Notes: generated from the letters alone by a model not told the origin. A stretch of DNA of 64,000 nt from Malaya genurostris (GCF_030247185.1 NC_080571.1:33034753-33098752), one strand, 5' to 3'. Positions 19,265 to 31,060 are shown, numbered from the stretch's first letter. Numbers and translations are program-made.

Positions 19265-19694
19265 TAGAGCTTTTAAGCAGCGAAAAATTTGTCTCAGAAT
19301 CTGCTCTGTACGTTCAAGTTATCAAAAAGTACCATGCGTACTTTAGAGCTCTAATAAAGTGGATATTTTCAGGTACTGTGGAACTTTTGATTGCTTGGAG
19401 ACGACGCTTAAATTGTAATTAGATATTGATCTTACCAGTTTGGACATTCTTCACAGAATATGCAACATGAAATAACAGTCTCAATTCATTTTGAACATTG
19501 ATATCTAATTACCACTTACTGTATGCGCTTAGTCTAATCTAAATCATTAGAAAGAAAAATGCCAGGAAAATCTATTAGTTTGACCTTAGCGCTTCTGCAG
19601 CACAATCTTTTCATTGCTTCATTAAACAAAATTTCTGATTTGTGAATCTTGCCCCCGCAATGACCAATACTATTCATCTGACTCCATTGAACAC

Positions 19695-19708
19695 AATTCA
19701 TCAACTGG
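19695..19708. repeat. Target-site duplication of Jockey LINE, 3' side
   Basis: AATTCATCAACTGG here is identical to 23302-23315 and sits exactly next to the ten-base T run, which is the poly(A) tail on the minus strand. Confidence 0.9.
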
Positions 19709-19928
19709 TTTTTTTTTTGCATAAATATCTGTTTATTAATCTTATTTTTGTGTATTACATCAACATTTTACAGTACAAGTGTTTTGACCCTTTGGCCTTT
19801 CATCTTTGTTGTTCATACGATTCGTTATTAATATTAGGTGTTTTAGTTACTCTTGTTTTACATACTAATGTTTAATCATGATATTTATTTTAATTATTTA
19901 TAAACCATCTACCTACTTATAACTATCC

Positions 19929-20520
19929 CTAACCTAATACGTACAAATTTTGAATTATTTGTATTTCAGAGATTGAGCACCTCTCTTCAAATTTCGTGCA
20001 GTATTGTTCGAATTTTTGTTCTAGTATATCCAGGGAGGCCATCTCATGTACTTCACTAGTCCTTGTCCAAGGGGGTAGATTTAGAATCATCTTTAAGATC
20101 TTACTTTGAATGCGCTGGAGCCTAAGTTTGTGTGTTCGTGCACAGCCCCGCCAAACAGGGACTGCGTATTCAATTGCGGGGTAGATGATTTGTTTATAGA
20201 CAGCCATCTTATTCTTCAGGCATAGTTTAGATGTTCTACAAATCAGCGGATACAGAGACCTAATGAGTATGCTGCATTTTTGAACGATTTTATCAACATG
20301 TGACCTGAATATCAGATGTCTGTCAAAGGTGAGTCCTAGATAGATAACTTCATCGGACCATTGAATGACCTCATCACCGAATCGTATTCTGCATTCGTCT
20401 GATGGAACAAGTTTTGGAGATCTTGAATGTGGAAACAAGATGACCTGAGTTTTTGCTGCATTGATCACAATTTTCCAGCTTGTAAAATATTCCGTTAAAG
20501 CGTCCAGACCTGTCTGTAGT
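19929..20520 (-). pseudogene. Jockey ORF2, C-terminal (thumb) segment
   Basis: About 180 residues matching the region after the RT palm: NAAKTQVILF, VIYLGLTFDRHL, YPAIEYAVPVWRGCA and the terminal LRLQRIQSKIL. Read upstream in this frame, the sequence continues LQTGLDALTEYFTSWKIV until about 20520, where it meets the other RT piece in a different frame. The intervening palm, including the expected FADD or YADD box, is absent, so the join is a deletion breakpoint. There is no RNase H, as is usual for Jockey. Confidence 0.8.
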
Positions 20521-21070
20521 TTATATCCTGTTCATCTGCGAAAGCAAGAATTCGCCTTTGTATTGACTTTTCAAACAGCTTGAATAGGGCAGAGAGTAAG
20601 CTGATGGGCCGATAGCTCTTGGAAAAGGAAGGATCTTTCCCCGGTTTCAAAACTGGGATAACTTTAGCTAACTTCCACATTGAAGGGAAGTAACCAAGCT
20701 CCCAGCACCTGTTAAAAATTTTAGCTAAGAAGACAAATGAGCAAATACTCAAATGTTTCAGCTCAATGTTGAATGTGTTGTCGAAACCGGGGGCCTTCAT
20801 ATTTTTGGATTTTTTCACAAAAGCCATCAGCTCATTCGCAGTGACTCTACTTTCCTCAGGAACCAAGCTGTCTGATTGGTCAACCTCAGCTACGCTATCA
20901 GCAACGGCTCTTTCATATGGACTAACAATATTAAGTCCTAAATTAAGAGAACACACAAACTGCTGGCCTAGCGCATTTGCCTTCTCTACTGGTGTGATTA
21001 AAGGTATTCCTTCAGCTGCGTCCTGGGGTGACATCAGAGGAGGAATAGGCTTCGGTTTTTTCTTAAGCAC
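20495..21070 (-). pseudogene. Jockey ORF2, N-terminal RT (fingers) segment
   Basis: Contains the fingers of a reverse transcriptase: MKAPGFDN, WKLAKVIPVLKPGKDPS, SYRPISLLSALFKLFEK. It ends at ADEQDINYRQ, where the deletion join puts it out of frame with the thumb segment. It lies directly downstream of the endonuclease frame, separated only by a frame change near 21070, so the two were originally one ORF2. Catalytic aspartates of the palm are lost. Confidence 0.8.
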
Positions 21071-22162
21071 CTACGTTAAGGACCAGAAGGGCTTTGAATG
21101 TGGGAGAATTTCTCGAAGCTTTTGCTGGAAGTTCCTGTTGCGAAGCTCAGATATCCGTTCCTGGATTATCCTAGTTAAGTTGTTATAAGTAGTCTTCCTA
21201 TCTAGGATGCCAGTTCGTTGATACTGCCTCCGGTAGATATTCCAAAGTCGGATGAGTTTCTTGGTGACACTGTCGATTTGAAGAGAGGAACTCGGCATAT
21301 GTTGTACTGGAACTGTCCTATCACTAGCGACTGTGATTGAATGCTGGAAGGAAGATAGGGCTGCATCGATTTCCATCGGGGAATCAAGTGGCAAATCGAT
21401 ATTAATAAGTTGGTCGGCGATATGTTGAAATTGGACCCAATCGGTGCGATAATAGTTCCTCCGAGGTTGAATGAGCACTGTTTCTGGTGAAGATCCCAAC
21501 GTCAATATTACTGGAAAGTGGTCAGAAGAGAGCTCGTTGAAGACAACCGGAGAGCTGTCTATGGCGATGTTGCTGATGAATATATCCAAAATGGAATGAA
21601 CTCCCGATCTGGAAAGTCGCGTTGGTTGATCCGGAGCGAAGATGTTGTATTGTCCAGCTTCGTAATCTTCGGCAAGTACGAATCCGTTTCGATTCTGTCT
21701 TCTGTTTCCCCACAGCTCATGCCGTGCGTTCAGGTCCCCAGCAATGATGAATTTGTTCTGTCGTCGAGTGAGCATAGCCAGATCTCGCTTCAATGATGCA
21801 CACGTACCATCTCGAAGATTGGTTTGTTTGGGGCAGTACGCTGCAATGATGATGATGGGTCCCATCGTCGTTGTAATTTCAATTCCGGCGGCTTCTATGA
21901 GTTGCAATTTAAAGGCTGACAGAAGCCTGTGCTGAATGGATCGTTTAACGGCAATGGCAACTCCCCCTCCTCTGGTAGTTGTCCTATCGAGCCTGTGAAT
22001 CCTGTAATTGGAAATAAAAATTGAAATTTCAGGTTTAAGATGAGTTTCAGTTAAAATAGCAATATCGGCATTCTTCTCTTGAAGAAAGTCGGACAATTCA
22101 GCAGTTTTGCTCCTGAGTGAGCAAGCATTCCAATTTACTATAACCAACTCATTATATTGCAT
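21071..22162 (-). pseudogene. Jockey ORF2, APE endonuclease domain
   Basis: An open frame of 363 codons starting MQYNELVIVNWNACSLRSK. Endonuclease motifs are present in order: NWNACSL, TETHLKP (metal-binding Glu), GDLNARHELWG and SSDHFPVIL (Asp-His pair). In the element this enzyme nicks the target DNA to prime reverse transcription. The start lies about 90 bases beyond the ORF1 end, a usual LINE layout. The domain looks intact, but the frame is interrupted at its end by a stop or shift before the RT. Confidence 0.85.
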
Positions 22163-22252
22163 ATTCGATGATGAATTTGCCTAAGGCGTTGATTTGATCT
22201 AACCGCGTTCTGCAGTTTCGTAGTTTTGTTGTCATTGTTTAAAAAATGACGA

Positions 22253-23204
22253 TCAGTTGTTCAGCAGAGAATAAATCATAAGAGTCATCCTTTGCTTGTG
22301 GTTGATTATTGCCCCATACAGGAGGGATTTTTGAGGAAGATTCTTTTTGTGATCCAGCGGCTGAATCTTTTGGATTGCTGCGAGGAAGTGGCGCAAATTC
22401 GGAATATCCCTCTTCGGTGGGAAATTAATTTCATCCTTCTGTGGAACATTCTTGCGCGTTGATTGTTTGCGGGACGCCTGTTGTCGAATTTTTGTGAACT
22501 CAGCACGTTTGGGACACGATTTGCTAGTAGATGGATGGTCGCCATCACAGTTCACACATTTTACAGCGATGTCATCTAGTAAGCAATCGTTGGTATTGTG
22601 TGGTTCGGCACATTTCCCGCACCGACTTTTCATGTGGCAATTCCTCGCTCCATGGCCGTAGTTCAAACAGTTCGTGCACTGTGTGACATCCCGATGTACC
22701 GGTTTATACTTTTGCCATTCGATGATTATGTGAAATAACGATTTAATCGTTTTCAGTTGACTCATGGTGATGCGACCCTTCTCCAGATGAACCAAGTACA
22801 GTTGATCTCGATACTTTTTGTCCGTGTTATGTCTTTTCATTTTAAACACAAACACTCGAAGTACAACCTTCATAGGTTTGTTGGCGGCAATATCGTGTGT
22901 AAAGTATTCCGCTTTTGTCTGCTTCAGGTACAATTCCACTGCTTTGTAGTGGTTTAAAGCCGAAACAGTTATTTTGTAGCCTTCAGTACATAAACGGATT
23001 GTTGCCTCTAGTCCTTTGCTGATCAGTGTGTTGAAATCCGAGCGTAGAGTTGGTGGGAAGCCCTTCAGGTAGAAAGGCGGCATCAACTGGCAGATCAGCA
23101 TATTGGTTTTTACTCAGCAAACGGTCGTTTACCTGTACATCACTTGGCTTCAAACGCTTAGCATCCTTTGGATCCTTCTCGAATCTATGGCGGTTTTTAC
23201 CCAT
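22253..23204 (-). pseudogene. Jockey ORF1 (gag-like RNA-binding protein), frameshifted
   Basis: It starts MGKNRHRFEKDPKDAKRLKP at 23204 and shifts frame near 23080 into the frame ending at 22253. It then shows a PRE_C2HC-like segment (YFTHDIAANKPMKVVLR), which appears shortened after VVLR, and three zinc knuckles starting CTNCLNYGH, CGKCAEPH and CVNCDGDHP. ORF1 proteins coat LINE RNA in the ribonucleoprotein particle. A C-terminal basic stretch follows. The frameshift and shortened middle mean it is not functional as read. Confidence 0.8.
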
Positions 23205-23301
23205 AGCTTGGGTAGGTAGACAACTGCGAATAAAAAATAAAACAAAATCGAAATTAGTCGTAGTAAGTTATTCGTCTATCCACATCGAGTGTTAGATGAC
23301 G

Positions 23302-23315
23302 AATTCATCAACTGG
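23302..23315. repeat. Target-site duplication of Jockey LINE, 5' side
   Basis: Perfect copy of 19695-19708. It fixes the 5' end of the element at 23301. Confidence 0.9.
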
Positions 23316-24017
23316 TGAATGATATCAAAACTTTTTCTCCTTCCTACAACGGTTTTCTAGAACAGTCATTGAGTCATTTATGTCGATTTCGCTTGATGCC
23401 AAACCTAACCCAGTTTCCACTCTAACTGCTGTCAAATCGTTTGTCTGAAGTCAGTTTCGAACCTAGTTTCAACGTTGTTGAACTGAAAATCGAGTCAATT
23501 TCGAACCTGGTTTTTAAATCAGTTTTACTCAAACCCTCGTTGATAAGTGCGATATCAACACAGTTTCGTGAAAAGTGTTTGTTTGATGAAACTACCTTGG
23601 GTCAGTTTCAGTTTTCTCAAGCGAAAACGACATTAGTAAGCAATAATTTTGATACCCATTTAAGCACGTGGTTCGAAATGTATGCATGTGAAATCTCCAC
23701 ACAAAATATCTCGTTGCGCGCCAAATAATTTTTTCAACGATCTAGTATTCTTTCCTTCGACGGCCAAACACTTATGCAACTCGTTGCGCGCGCCAAACAT
23801 CAATCGTAGATCTAGCAAGCATAGACGACTTTTTCAACGGAAAATTCCATTGTCCATACAAAATAATTTTATTGATTTTTCCCACTTTTCCGGAAAGTTT
23901 CCCTAATTTGTTTGATGTACGAACCCGGTGGGGGTAAAAACTGATCAAACAAAAAAAGAATCATTTAAATCCGTCCATCCGTTCTTACGTGATGCGATTA
24001 CAAAGAATGATCTCTGC

Positions 24018-24159
<142 letters not shown>

Positions 24160-24369
24160 TAAGAGAAAGGATTCATCACACTTCTAAGTGGATGAGGACT
24201 GGTTTCTTCGTCTATTCTAATCAATTTTAGCCTAGACCCCCTTAATGAAAAAAATTATAGTGAACGTACATAAATGCAAACATACATTGACTTTTATATA
24301 TCTAACATTATTAGAAGATTCGAAAAATTTTTCTAGCTATTTTTTTAGAAGCTATAGGGGATTGCATAA

Positions 24370-25526
24370 GGGGCTGTCCATAAAAGACGTCACGCTTTTT
24401 TTGACGATTTTTGACTCCCCATCCCCCCTTTGCACAAATTGTCACAGAAGCAAAGAACCCCCACCCCCCCTATGTCACATGTCACGAATTCAAAATAAAT
24501 AAAATTCATCTCAATACATTCTCAATATGTATAACAAACATCAAACTGTTAACTTAGATTAAAAAATATCCCTAAAACTACAAAATCATCGGAATTATAT
24601 TATTAATATCAATTATATAAATTACCAAAAGTATTTGGTTGGAATTAATGAAACATTTAAATTATCTGTTTTATTCCTCCTAGGGGTACACAGATATATT
24701 ATTGTTTTAGGTAAAGAATAATATTTCCTTAGTGTAGCATACAGGGCTGAGAAAATAAAGTCCAAAATCTCATCAAAACGAGATCACTGCCGGAGAATCT
24801 TTTCATGATCAGTTGATCAGTGAATTTTGAATCACATCGATCAATATCGGTACTGATATTCCGTCACACAATGGGTAGTGATTTTGAGCTAAAATGATTC
24901 TTGATTTATGTAAGTTCAATCATTGTATGATTCGATAAGCTTTGATGTTGATGGAGGAAAATCACATATGATCAAGATAAGACATGACATGATCTACGTC
25001 TGAAATCGTTGATCTTCCGCCCTTTTTCAAATGGAGTACAATTGAATAAACTTCATCAGAATCAGATAAGAGAAATTTTTATGATATACTACTATCAATG
25101 CTAGAAAATCAAATTACTGAAAAAATTGTCATTGCATAACTTAAGTTAAACCGTTTGAAGGCATCTTTTTCTTTTTTACTCATATTAGCAAAATTTATAA
25201 ATTTCGTTAATTTACTCGCTCCTCCGTGCACTTTTGCTGATCACAACAGAAATGATTTCCTGCATCACTCATTTCCGAATTTACAAGAAGAAGCTTTCAC
25301 ATCAACAAATACACGTTTTCCAATAGAATGCAAACGTTTATTGTGGAGATTTTTTCTGGAAATAGGGCAAAGCAGTAATATAATTAGGTATTTAAAAAAT
25401 GCGCTCATTGAAAATATTGGACGTCACATTCCAAAAACCTTCCCCCCTCCCCCCTGTCACAAGAGGTCACGTTTTATGAAACACCCTCCTCCCCCTTGCG
25501 GCGTGACGTCTTTTATGGACAGCCCC
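24370..25526. mobile_element. PIF/Harbinger-like MITE with perfect 26-base TIRs
   Basis: The ends at 24370-24395 and 25501-25526 are perfect inverted repeats starting GGGGCTGTCCATAAAAGACG, flanked by TAA at 24367-24369 and 25527-25529. A three-base TAA/TTA duplication and G-rich ends fit PIF/Harbinger. C-rich subterminal stretches lie inside both ends. The 1.1 kb interior is AT-rich with no transposase, so it is non-autonomous. Perfect TIRs suggest recent activity. Confidence 0.7.
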
Positions 25527-25814
25527 TAAGGGTAATTAGAATTTTAGTATACTGCATCAAATGAATTACGTGATTAAATTAAGCGTATACCTATATTACA
25601 CCAGTCAAATCGAAGAAACGATTCACATAAAATTGAGAAATAATTCGGCCAAAATTCTGTCATGTATCATTAAATGAACCTTCAAAATCATGAAAAATAC
25701 TTACGATAAAAAAGGTTCATAGGAAAGTAAAGTTTAAAACACGAGTTTTTCTTATATATCATGAAATATGCACTAAAATATATGTAAATTGGAAACCAAT
25801 ATTATTAATAATAA

Positions 25815-26545
25815 AAAAACCTGTTTTAATCCACCTAGTGGTGTAATGATGCCTTTCTCATTTTAATCATACTATCATATATAATACTGTAGCATTCTTC
25901 AAAATAGTTTTCTTCGATTCATGACCGTCTACTGATAAAAACTATCAATTGGAGAAGATTTGAGGTCGATTTATAAGTTTTTTTACGGTATAACATTATT
26001 AACACATTTTACCCTATATTTCCGGATCCAGAAGTCAAATCCGGATGAAATTCAGGAATTCCGTATAGGACCGCAGGACCTTTCATTTGAACCTAGGTTT
26101 GTGAAAATCGGTCGCGCCATCTTTGAGAAAAGTTAGAAAACATAATTTCATTTTTTTTGCAAATTTTACCCCATAACTCTGAAATCGAAAGTCAGATCTA
26201 AATGAAATCCAGGAATTTAGTATGGGAGCTTAAGAGCATTCATTTGAATCTAAGTTTGTAAAAATCGGTCAGCACTTATTTTCACAATTTTTCGCACATT
26301 TTACCCCATACTTCCGGAACCGGAAGTCGGATCAAAACAATATTCAGGAATTTTGTATGGGACCACAAGACCTTTCATTTGAATTTAAGTTTGTGAAAAT
26401 CGGTTCAGCCGGCTCTCCGAGAAAAGTTAGTGCAAAGAAAAACGTTACATACACACATACGCACATACACACTAAGACATATTGCGTACTCGACGAACTG
26501 AGTCGAATGGTATATGATACTCGGCCCTCCGAGCCTCGGTTCAAA
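25815..26545 (+). repeat. TIR/microsatellite family, truncated copy
   Basis: Begins with the terminal repeat (CCACCTAGTGGTGTAATGATG near 25833). It continues through three degenerate CCGGAACCGGAAGT subrepeats and a short CA tract, and ends at TCGGCCCTCCGAGCCTCGG (about 26521-26539). The right terminal repeat is missing. Confidence 0.6.
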
Positions 26546-27109
26546 AGTCGGCCCGATACATGCAAAAAGTATCGCAGTAACAAATTTGGTAAGTATTCAT
26601 AACAAATTGAATTTAAACCTTCAAATGTGCGCGTAGTTGTTATTGTTCGACACAATGTTGTATATGTACAATCCATCAAAATGTCATTCTAATGATCACT
26701 GTAATTTGGATACCATTATTAAGCCTGTTGATGAATTTGTTCCGTACCTTGTTGATAAAATTAACAAACTTATAACCCATGACTTTATATGCAGCGAATA
26801 GTCGTCGTCTCTAACGAATAAAAAAAATGCATGAAAAGAAGACGAAATTCTTTTAATTTGTGATTTTTCTGAAAATTATTCATTTATTATTCAAAACGCT
26901 GCCGCTAGGATATCATTGGAATCGTTCGCTAGTAACAATACATTCATTTGAAGCTTAGTATAAGGAAGACAACGAACTTGAAATGTTAGCTTTATTATCA
27001 TATTAGAAGGAATGACTCTCGAATGATTTCAATTGCAGTTCAGTAATTCATCTAAAAAATGATAGGTTTAATGAAACAATTGACTAACTTATCTCAAATT
27101 TAGTTTATA
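26546..27109. other. Unassigned interval
   Basis: AT-rich sequence between the repeat and the decayed domain below; no gene seen. Confidence 0.3.
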
Positions 27110-27567
27110 TCTGATGGTGCAGCAGCACAATACAAAAATTAAAAAAAAACTTTGCAAGCCTGTACAGATTCCATTTAGAGCACAGAATGGCATTTTTTTC
27201 TGCAACATCTTATGGAAATGGTCCCTGTGATGCTATCGGTGGCATTCACAACCGAATGACAAAAAGAGCCAGTCTTTCTCGCAACTATGGAAATACCACA
27301 ACAACCCCCCGAGAGTTATATAACTGGGCAGTTGAACAAACAGATAAAAATATTACGAAATTAGATTTTTGCTACATATCCACTGATCAATACAGCATTA
27401 TGTTCGGAAAACTCGAAGAACTGTACAATAACACCAAAATAATATCTGGCACTCGGAATTTCCGCAGTTTTGTGCCTATTTCTGATGGCAAAGTAGAGGC
27501 GAAAAGGTATTTTAATTCAGAAGATGAAACAAAAATATTTTCCTTGTATAGAAGCAACATAAAATAG
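27110..27567 (+). pseudogene. Decayed transposon-associated protein domain
   Basis: The best open frame (27187-27567) contains ATSYGNGPCDAIGGIHNRM, then a helical stretch and GTRNFRSFVPISDGK. Just upstream (about 27115) another frame reads SDGAAAQYKN before a stop at TAA, and a T-run near 27192 joins the frames with a shift. This order (SDG-QYKN, WHFF-T-GKGPCDGIGG, PGTR-HSFVP) recurs in many insect and cnidarian predicted proteins that I associate with mobile elements. I do not know the reaction; a DDE-type nuclease fold is only a guess. One stop and one frameshift make it a pseudogene, and the N-terminal half is missing. Confidence 0.5.
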
Positions 27568-28597
27568 CATGCATGAAAATAGCTTTAAGACAAATGTTAT
27601 AAATAAAATTAAAATAACAATTTGAAAAAAATTCAATACATAATGATAAAATAACACTGAAAAAGAAATTCAGTTTGAACAAGGAAAAGTTTTTTTTTCA
27701 AATAACTGAACTGAACTGAAATGAATTTCTGATTGTAAGTTGATAATATAATCACCCGTATTGAAGCAATATTTCTTCTAAATCAAATATGGCTTTTTTT
27801 GTACATCACTTTCAAATGTTCAAAGTCGGTTGTTTTTTTCAGTGTATGAATCAATAAGGATATTTTTCAATATTTTTATTCAAAAACTTGACTTATTATG
27901 TAAAAATCATTCATGAAACACTTTTTTCTAGAATTTATCATTTTTCGACTGCAGCCATTTTAAAAAAAATATTGATAAAAAAAAGTTTAGCCCATTTCAA
28001 AAGACAGTATAGGATGATATTTGGAAAAAATAGTAAAATAGTGGTTTTTCGTGACAAAATCTTCATGTACAGCAAGTTCCATTAAAATCTGAGAGGATGC
28101 TACCCACTCTGATTACGATTTGGAGCGATCTTCCCTACAGAAAAAGCGTTTTGCGACCCCAGCCCCCTGCTATGACGTCATGAAACTGTGGCGAGCATCA
28201 TTCAGCAAAAACCAAAACAATGAAGAAGAATGGTCAAAAAATTGGATATTACAAACTACTTGTTTGGTCAGTACCCTTAACCGCACTTACCCGCAAATTA
28301 TCGATCAGAATATCAGCGCTACGCTAAGAAAATTAAGATTTTACTCGACTTGAAATGTTCGAATGTTTGTTTACCATACTCTGAGCGCTCCGATTGCCCA
28401 CTAAATGCCCCAGATGGTGGCTACGATAACACTTGCTTGAGCGCCTTATCCTTGCCACCGGGCTGATAATTTCTCACATGTTACACGAAAATTAATCACA
28501 AACATAACAAAACATATAATAATGCATGGAAAAATAAAATAAATAAATGAATACCCGGAAGGCATATAACCTCTTAAGAGTAATTCCGTTGTCATTC
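27568..28597. other. Unassigned interval
   Basis: AT-rich with long A and T runs; no recognised gene or repeat copy. The 28085-28450 part is more balanced in composition and may be unique DNA. Confidence 0.3.
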
Positions 28598-28611
28598 GAA
28601 CAGATCCTGAT
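28598..28611. repeat. Target-site duplication of ORF1-only LINE, 3' side
   Basis: GAACAGATCCTGAT, identical to 29732-29745, and adjacent to the poly(T) run that is the element's poly(A) tail. Confidence 0.88.
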
Positions 28612-29731
28612 TTTTTTTTCATAAAAAAATTTTTATTCAGGCCAATTTGCGTACAAGCTTTACGTGGCCGAATGAGCCATGTTTTTATTAGATAAAATAA
28701 TTTTTTTATAGTTGGATCTCGTTGTCCCCCTTTTTCTAGGGGAAGAGGAGCTTCCATTTTTATCTTGCGATGAGTGAGGGGCACTTTGTTCGTGGCTCGT
28801 CTCGTCCTCCATTGCCGCATCGGTGGTATCGTTGTTGGTTTCCGTTTTTTCTTCGTTTTCCTTGTAATTCGCATTCTTGGGTTGGTTGTTAGTTGCTGTA
28901 GACGCGCCTTGCTGTGCATTAATTGCAGTTGTTGGTGGGTTTGATGGTACAACAGAAGTACTGCGCTCACTAGTTTTCGTTGTTGGGCGGTTGTCCTTAT
29001 TTTTGTTTAAAGATGTCCTTTTTGCAGTTTCAGTGCAAGGTTTGCCGTAGTGTGCAGGTTGTTCACAAAACTGACATGTAACCAGTTGATTTTCATACGT
29101 AATCAGCGTTTTACACGGATGTATCCCGTCTTGATCACAAATGATGTAAGATGGAATTGCTTTACGTAGTTGCATACGTACCACTAACACGCCATTCCGG
29201 ATACCCGGGAAAAAAATCCGCCATACTTTCCTTTCGATGGAAAGAAATTCACCGTACTGCGGCATACTTTCCCGAACGAACTGATCGCTGGTCTGCGGGG
29301 ACAGGTCATGCACGCGTACTTCTATGGCATTGTCCACCATGTACACAGGGATTTTATATTTAACATTGTCATGATCAATACTGTGCACCCCGTTATTAAC
29401 CGAAGCAAATGCAATTGCATCTTTTTCACGTTTGAACATAATGTACACACAGTTAGACGCCTTGTTGAATTGAATCTCACTTACATCAGTAACGTTTAGA
29501 TGCATTCGTTCCTTAAGAAAGATTTCAATTTCGGTTGCTGCTGGCCTAACTTTGCAGCGCTTGAAATCAATACAAATTGAATTTGGTCTTGTAGGCCAAG
29601 TTTCAGGCTTTGTTAAATCGTATTTGCCCATTTTGTACACTCTATTGTTCACTACACTGTATTGTCTTTGTTTCTATCGTCTCGACCGTAAGCAATTGTC
29701 GACTGTGTCTGATGAGATGCCAGCACGAACT
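28612..29731 (-). mobile_element. ORF1-only ('half-LINE') retrotransposon with TSD
   Basis: A 1120-base insertion bounded by a perfect 14 bp duplication, ending in a poly(A) tail preceded by AATAAA. It has a 5' leader of about 100 bases (29632-29731), one gag-like frame and a 3' UTR of under 50 bases. No endonuclease or reverse transcriptase is present. It must have been copied in trans by a full LINE, like mammalian HAL1 elements. The ORF1 resembles those of mosquito LOA-type LINEs. Confidence 0.8.
28660..29631 (-). CDS. LINE ORF1 protein (zinc-knuckle, RNA-binding), intact
   Basis: From the ATG at 29631 the frame gives 323 residues, starting MGKYDLTKPETWPTRPNSIC. The N-terminal half is an RRM-like region of the LINE ORF1 type (VYIMFKREKDAIAFA, IPVYMVDNAIEVRVHDL). 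It is followed by a single CCHC knuckle, CQFCEQPAHYGKPC, near residue 195. The C-terminal third is low-complexity Asn/Thr/Glu-rich and ends basic. No stop or shift interrupts it, although it is the only gene of its element. The likely role is binding LINE RNA into a particle. I place it in the LOA-like group with moderate confidence. The frame also reads upstream without a stop to 29652, but without an ATG. Confidence 0.8.
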   Translation of the reverse strand: MGKYDLTKPETWPTRPNSICIDFKRCKVRPAATEIEIFLKERMHLNVTDVSEIQFNKASNCVYIMFKREKDAIAFASVNNGVHSIDHDNVKYKIPVYMVDNAIEVRVHDLSPQTSDQFVRESMPQYGEFLSIERKVWRIFFPGIRNGVLVVRMQLRKAIPSYIICDQDGIHPCKTLITYENQLVTCQFCEQPAHYGKPCTETAKRTSLNKNKDNRPTTKTSERSTSVVPSNPPTTAINAQQGASTATNNQPKNANYKENEEKTETNNDTTDAAMEDETSHEQSAPHSSQDKNGSSSSPRKRGTTRSNYKKIILSNKNMAHSAT

Positions 29732-29745
29732 GAACAGATCCTGAT
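29732..29745. repeat. Target-site duplication of ORF1-only LINE, 5' side
   Basis: Perfect repeat of 28598-28611. Confidence 0.88.
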
Positions 29746-30934
29746 GTTTAGATCTAAGAAAGTATATCAAGTTTCCTACCCGTTTCACATTTCAATCGAT
29801 TTTTGCTATGCAATCACTGTGAAAATCGACTTTTCACCCGAGGCCCGGAGGGCCGAATGTCATATACCATTCGACTCAGCTCAACGAACTGACCAAATGT
29901 CTGTGTGTGTCCGTCCGTCCGTGTGTGTGTGTGTGTGTGTGTATGTGTGTGTATGTAACAAAAATATGCACTCACTTTTTTCAGAGATGGCTAAACCGAT
30001 TTTCACAAACAAAGATTCAAATGAAAGGTCTTATAGTCCCATAGCCTACTACTGAATTTCAGTCCGATCCGACTTCCGGTTCCGGAGATATAGGATGATA
30101 TGTACCAAAAAAATGAAAAATAATATGCACTCACTTTTTTCAGACATGGCTGAACCGATTTTCACGAACTAAGATTCAAATAAAAGGTATTATGGTCCAA
30201 TAGCCAATATTGAATTTCATTTGATTGTGACTTCCGGTTCCTGAGTTATATGGTAATATGTGAAAATTTGAGAAAAAGTTTACACTCAATTACCTCTGGA
30301 ACAACTTAACCGATTTTCGCAAATTTGTAGAACATTTTATCTGGATCCGACTTCCGGTTCCGGAACTAAAGCGTGATAAGTGAAAATTACCAATTTTATT
30401 AGTATTTTTCCACGAACGATGGTTAAAAACAGGTACAAATCCAATAAAACTGTCTGATAAATTCTTCTAGTTTGCAGAGCTTTTTTATTTGTGGGCATGA
30501 AAATCTAATTCGGCTCTACTGGTCCCCTCTTTTCCTGTTCCGGAAGCATCGAAAGTGGCGAAGAAAAACTCAAAAATGGAATTCATTTCGATTTCTGTGC
30601 GGTAATTGAACCGACTTTCACAAATCTTGATTTGATTTAAATCTTCAAAGCTACTGTAAAATTTCATCCGGATCTGACCTCCGGTTCCGCAGTTACAGAG
30701 CCAAAGTTTTCAAACCGCCATATAGAACGACAGTATATACAACATCGGTACGTGGTGGTACGGTGGAAGAAGAAGACACAAAACGAACGATGCGTGCTTT
30801 GTTATATTTCGTACACGCTATAAAGAAAGCGAAACGTTTACGGATGTCTGCTACTAAAGTGTGATATTGGTAAAATACGGTGCTGCGATTGATAAAAAAT
30901 TTACCTATTTTATGATAAGTGAGACCGAAAGAAA

Positions 30935-31060
30935 GTTCGACCCTCGACCCGGAAGGATTCTTAGTGTTAGTAGGATCCATAGTACTAGCCATGCAATGAT
31001 TCTGTACGCTAAGAATCGGTTGCGAAGTCTGTTGACCGAAAGAATAGAAGAATGTCAATA
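30935..31060 (+). mobile_element. SINE, 3' portion
   Basis: Begins in a T-arm-like TTCGACCCTCGACCCGGAAG and continues into the same body as positions 1-55. The tRNA-like head is missing or replaced. Confidence 0.6.

Larger units (their letters stand above)
19709..23301 (-). mobile_element. Jockey-like LINE, both ends present but internally deleted
   Basis: A 3593-base insertion bounded by a perfect 14 bp target-site duplication. On the minus strand it holds a 5' leader, a gag-like ORF1, an APE endonuclease, part of a reverse transcriptase, a short 3' UTR with AATAAA and a poly(A) tail (19709-19718). It sits inside Helitron copy D, whose sequence resumes on both sides. The palm of the reverse transcriptase is missing and the frames are broken, so it was mobilised by another copy or decayed after insertion. 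Confidence 0.88.

Noticed and set aside
28446..28970. 174-codon frame overlapping the ORF1-only LINE
   Set aside because: It is the shifted frame of the real ORF1 and runs past the poly(A) tail into flanking DNA.
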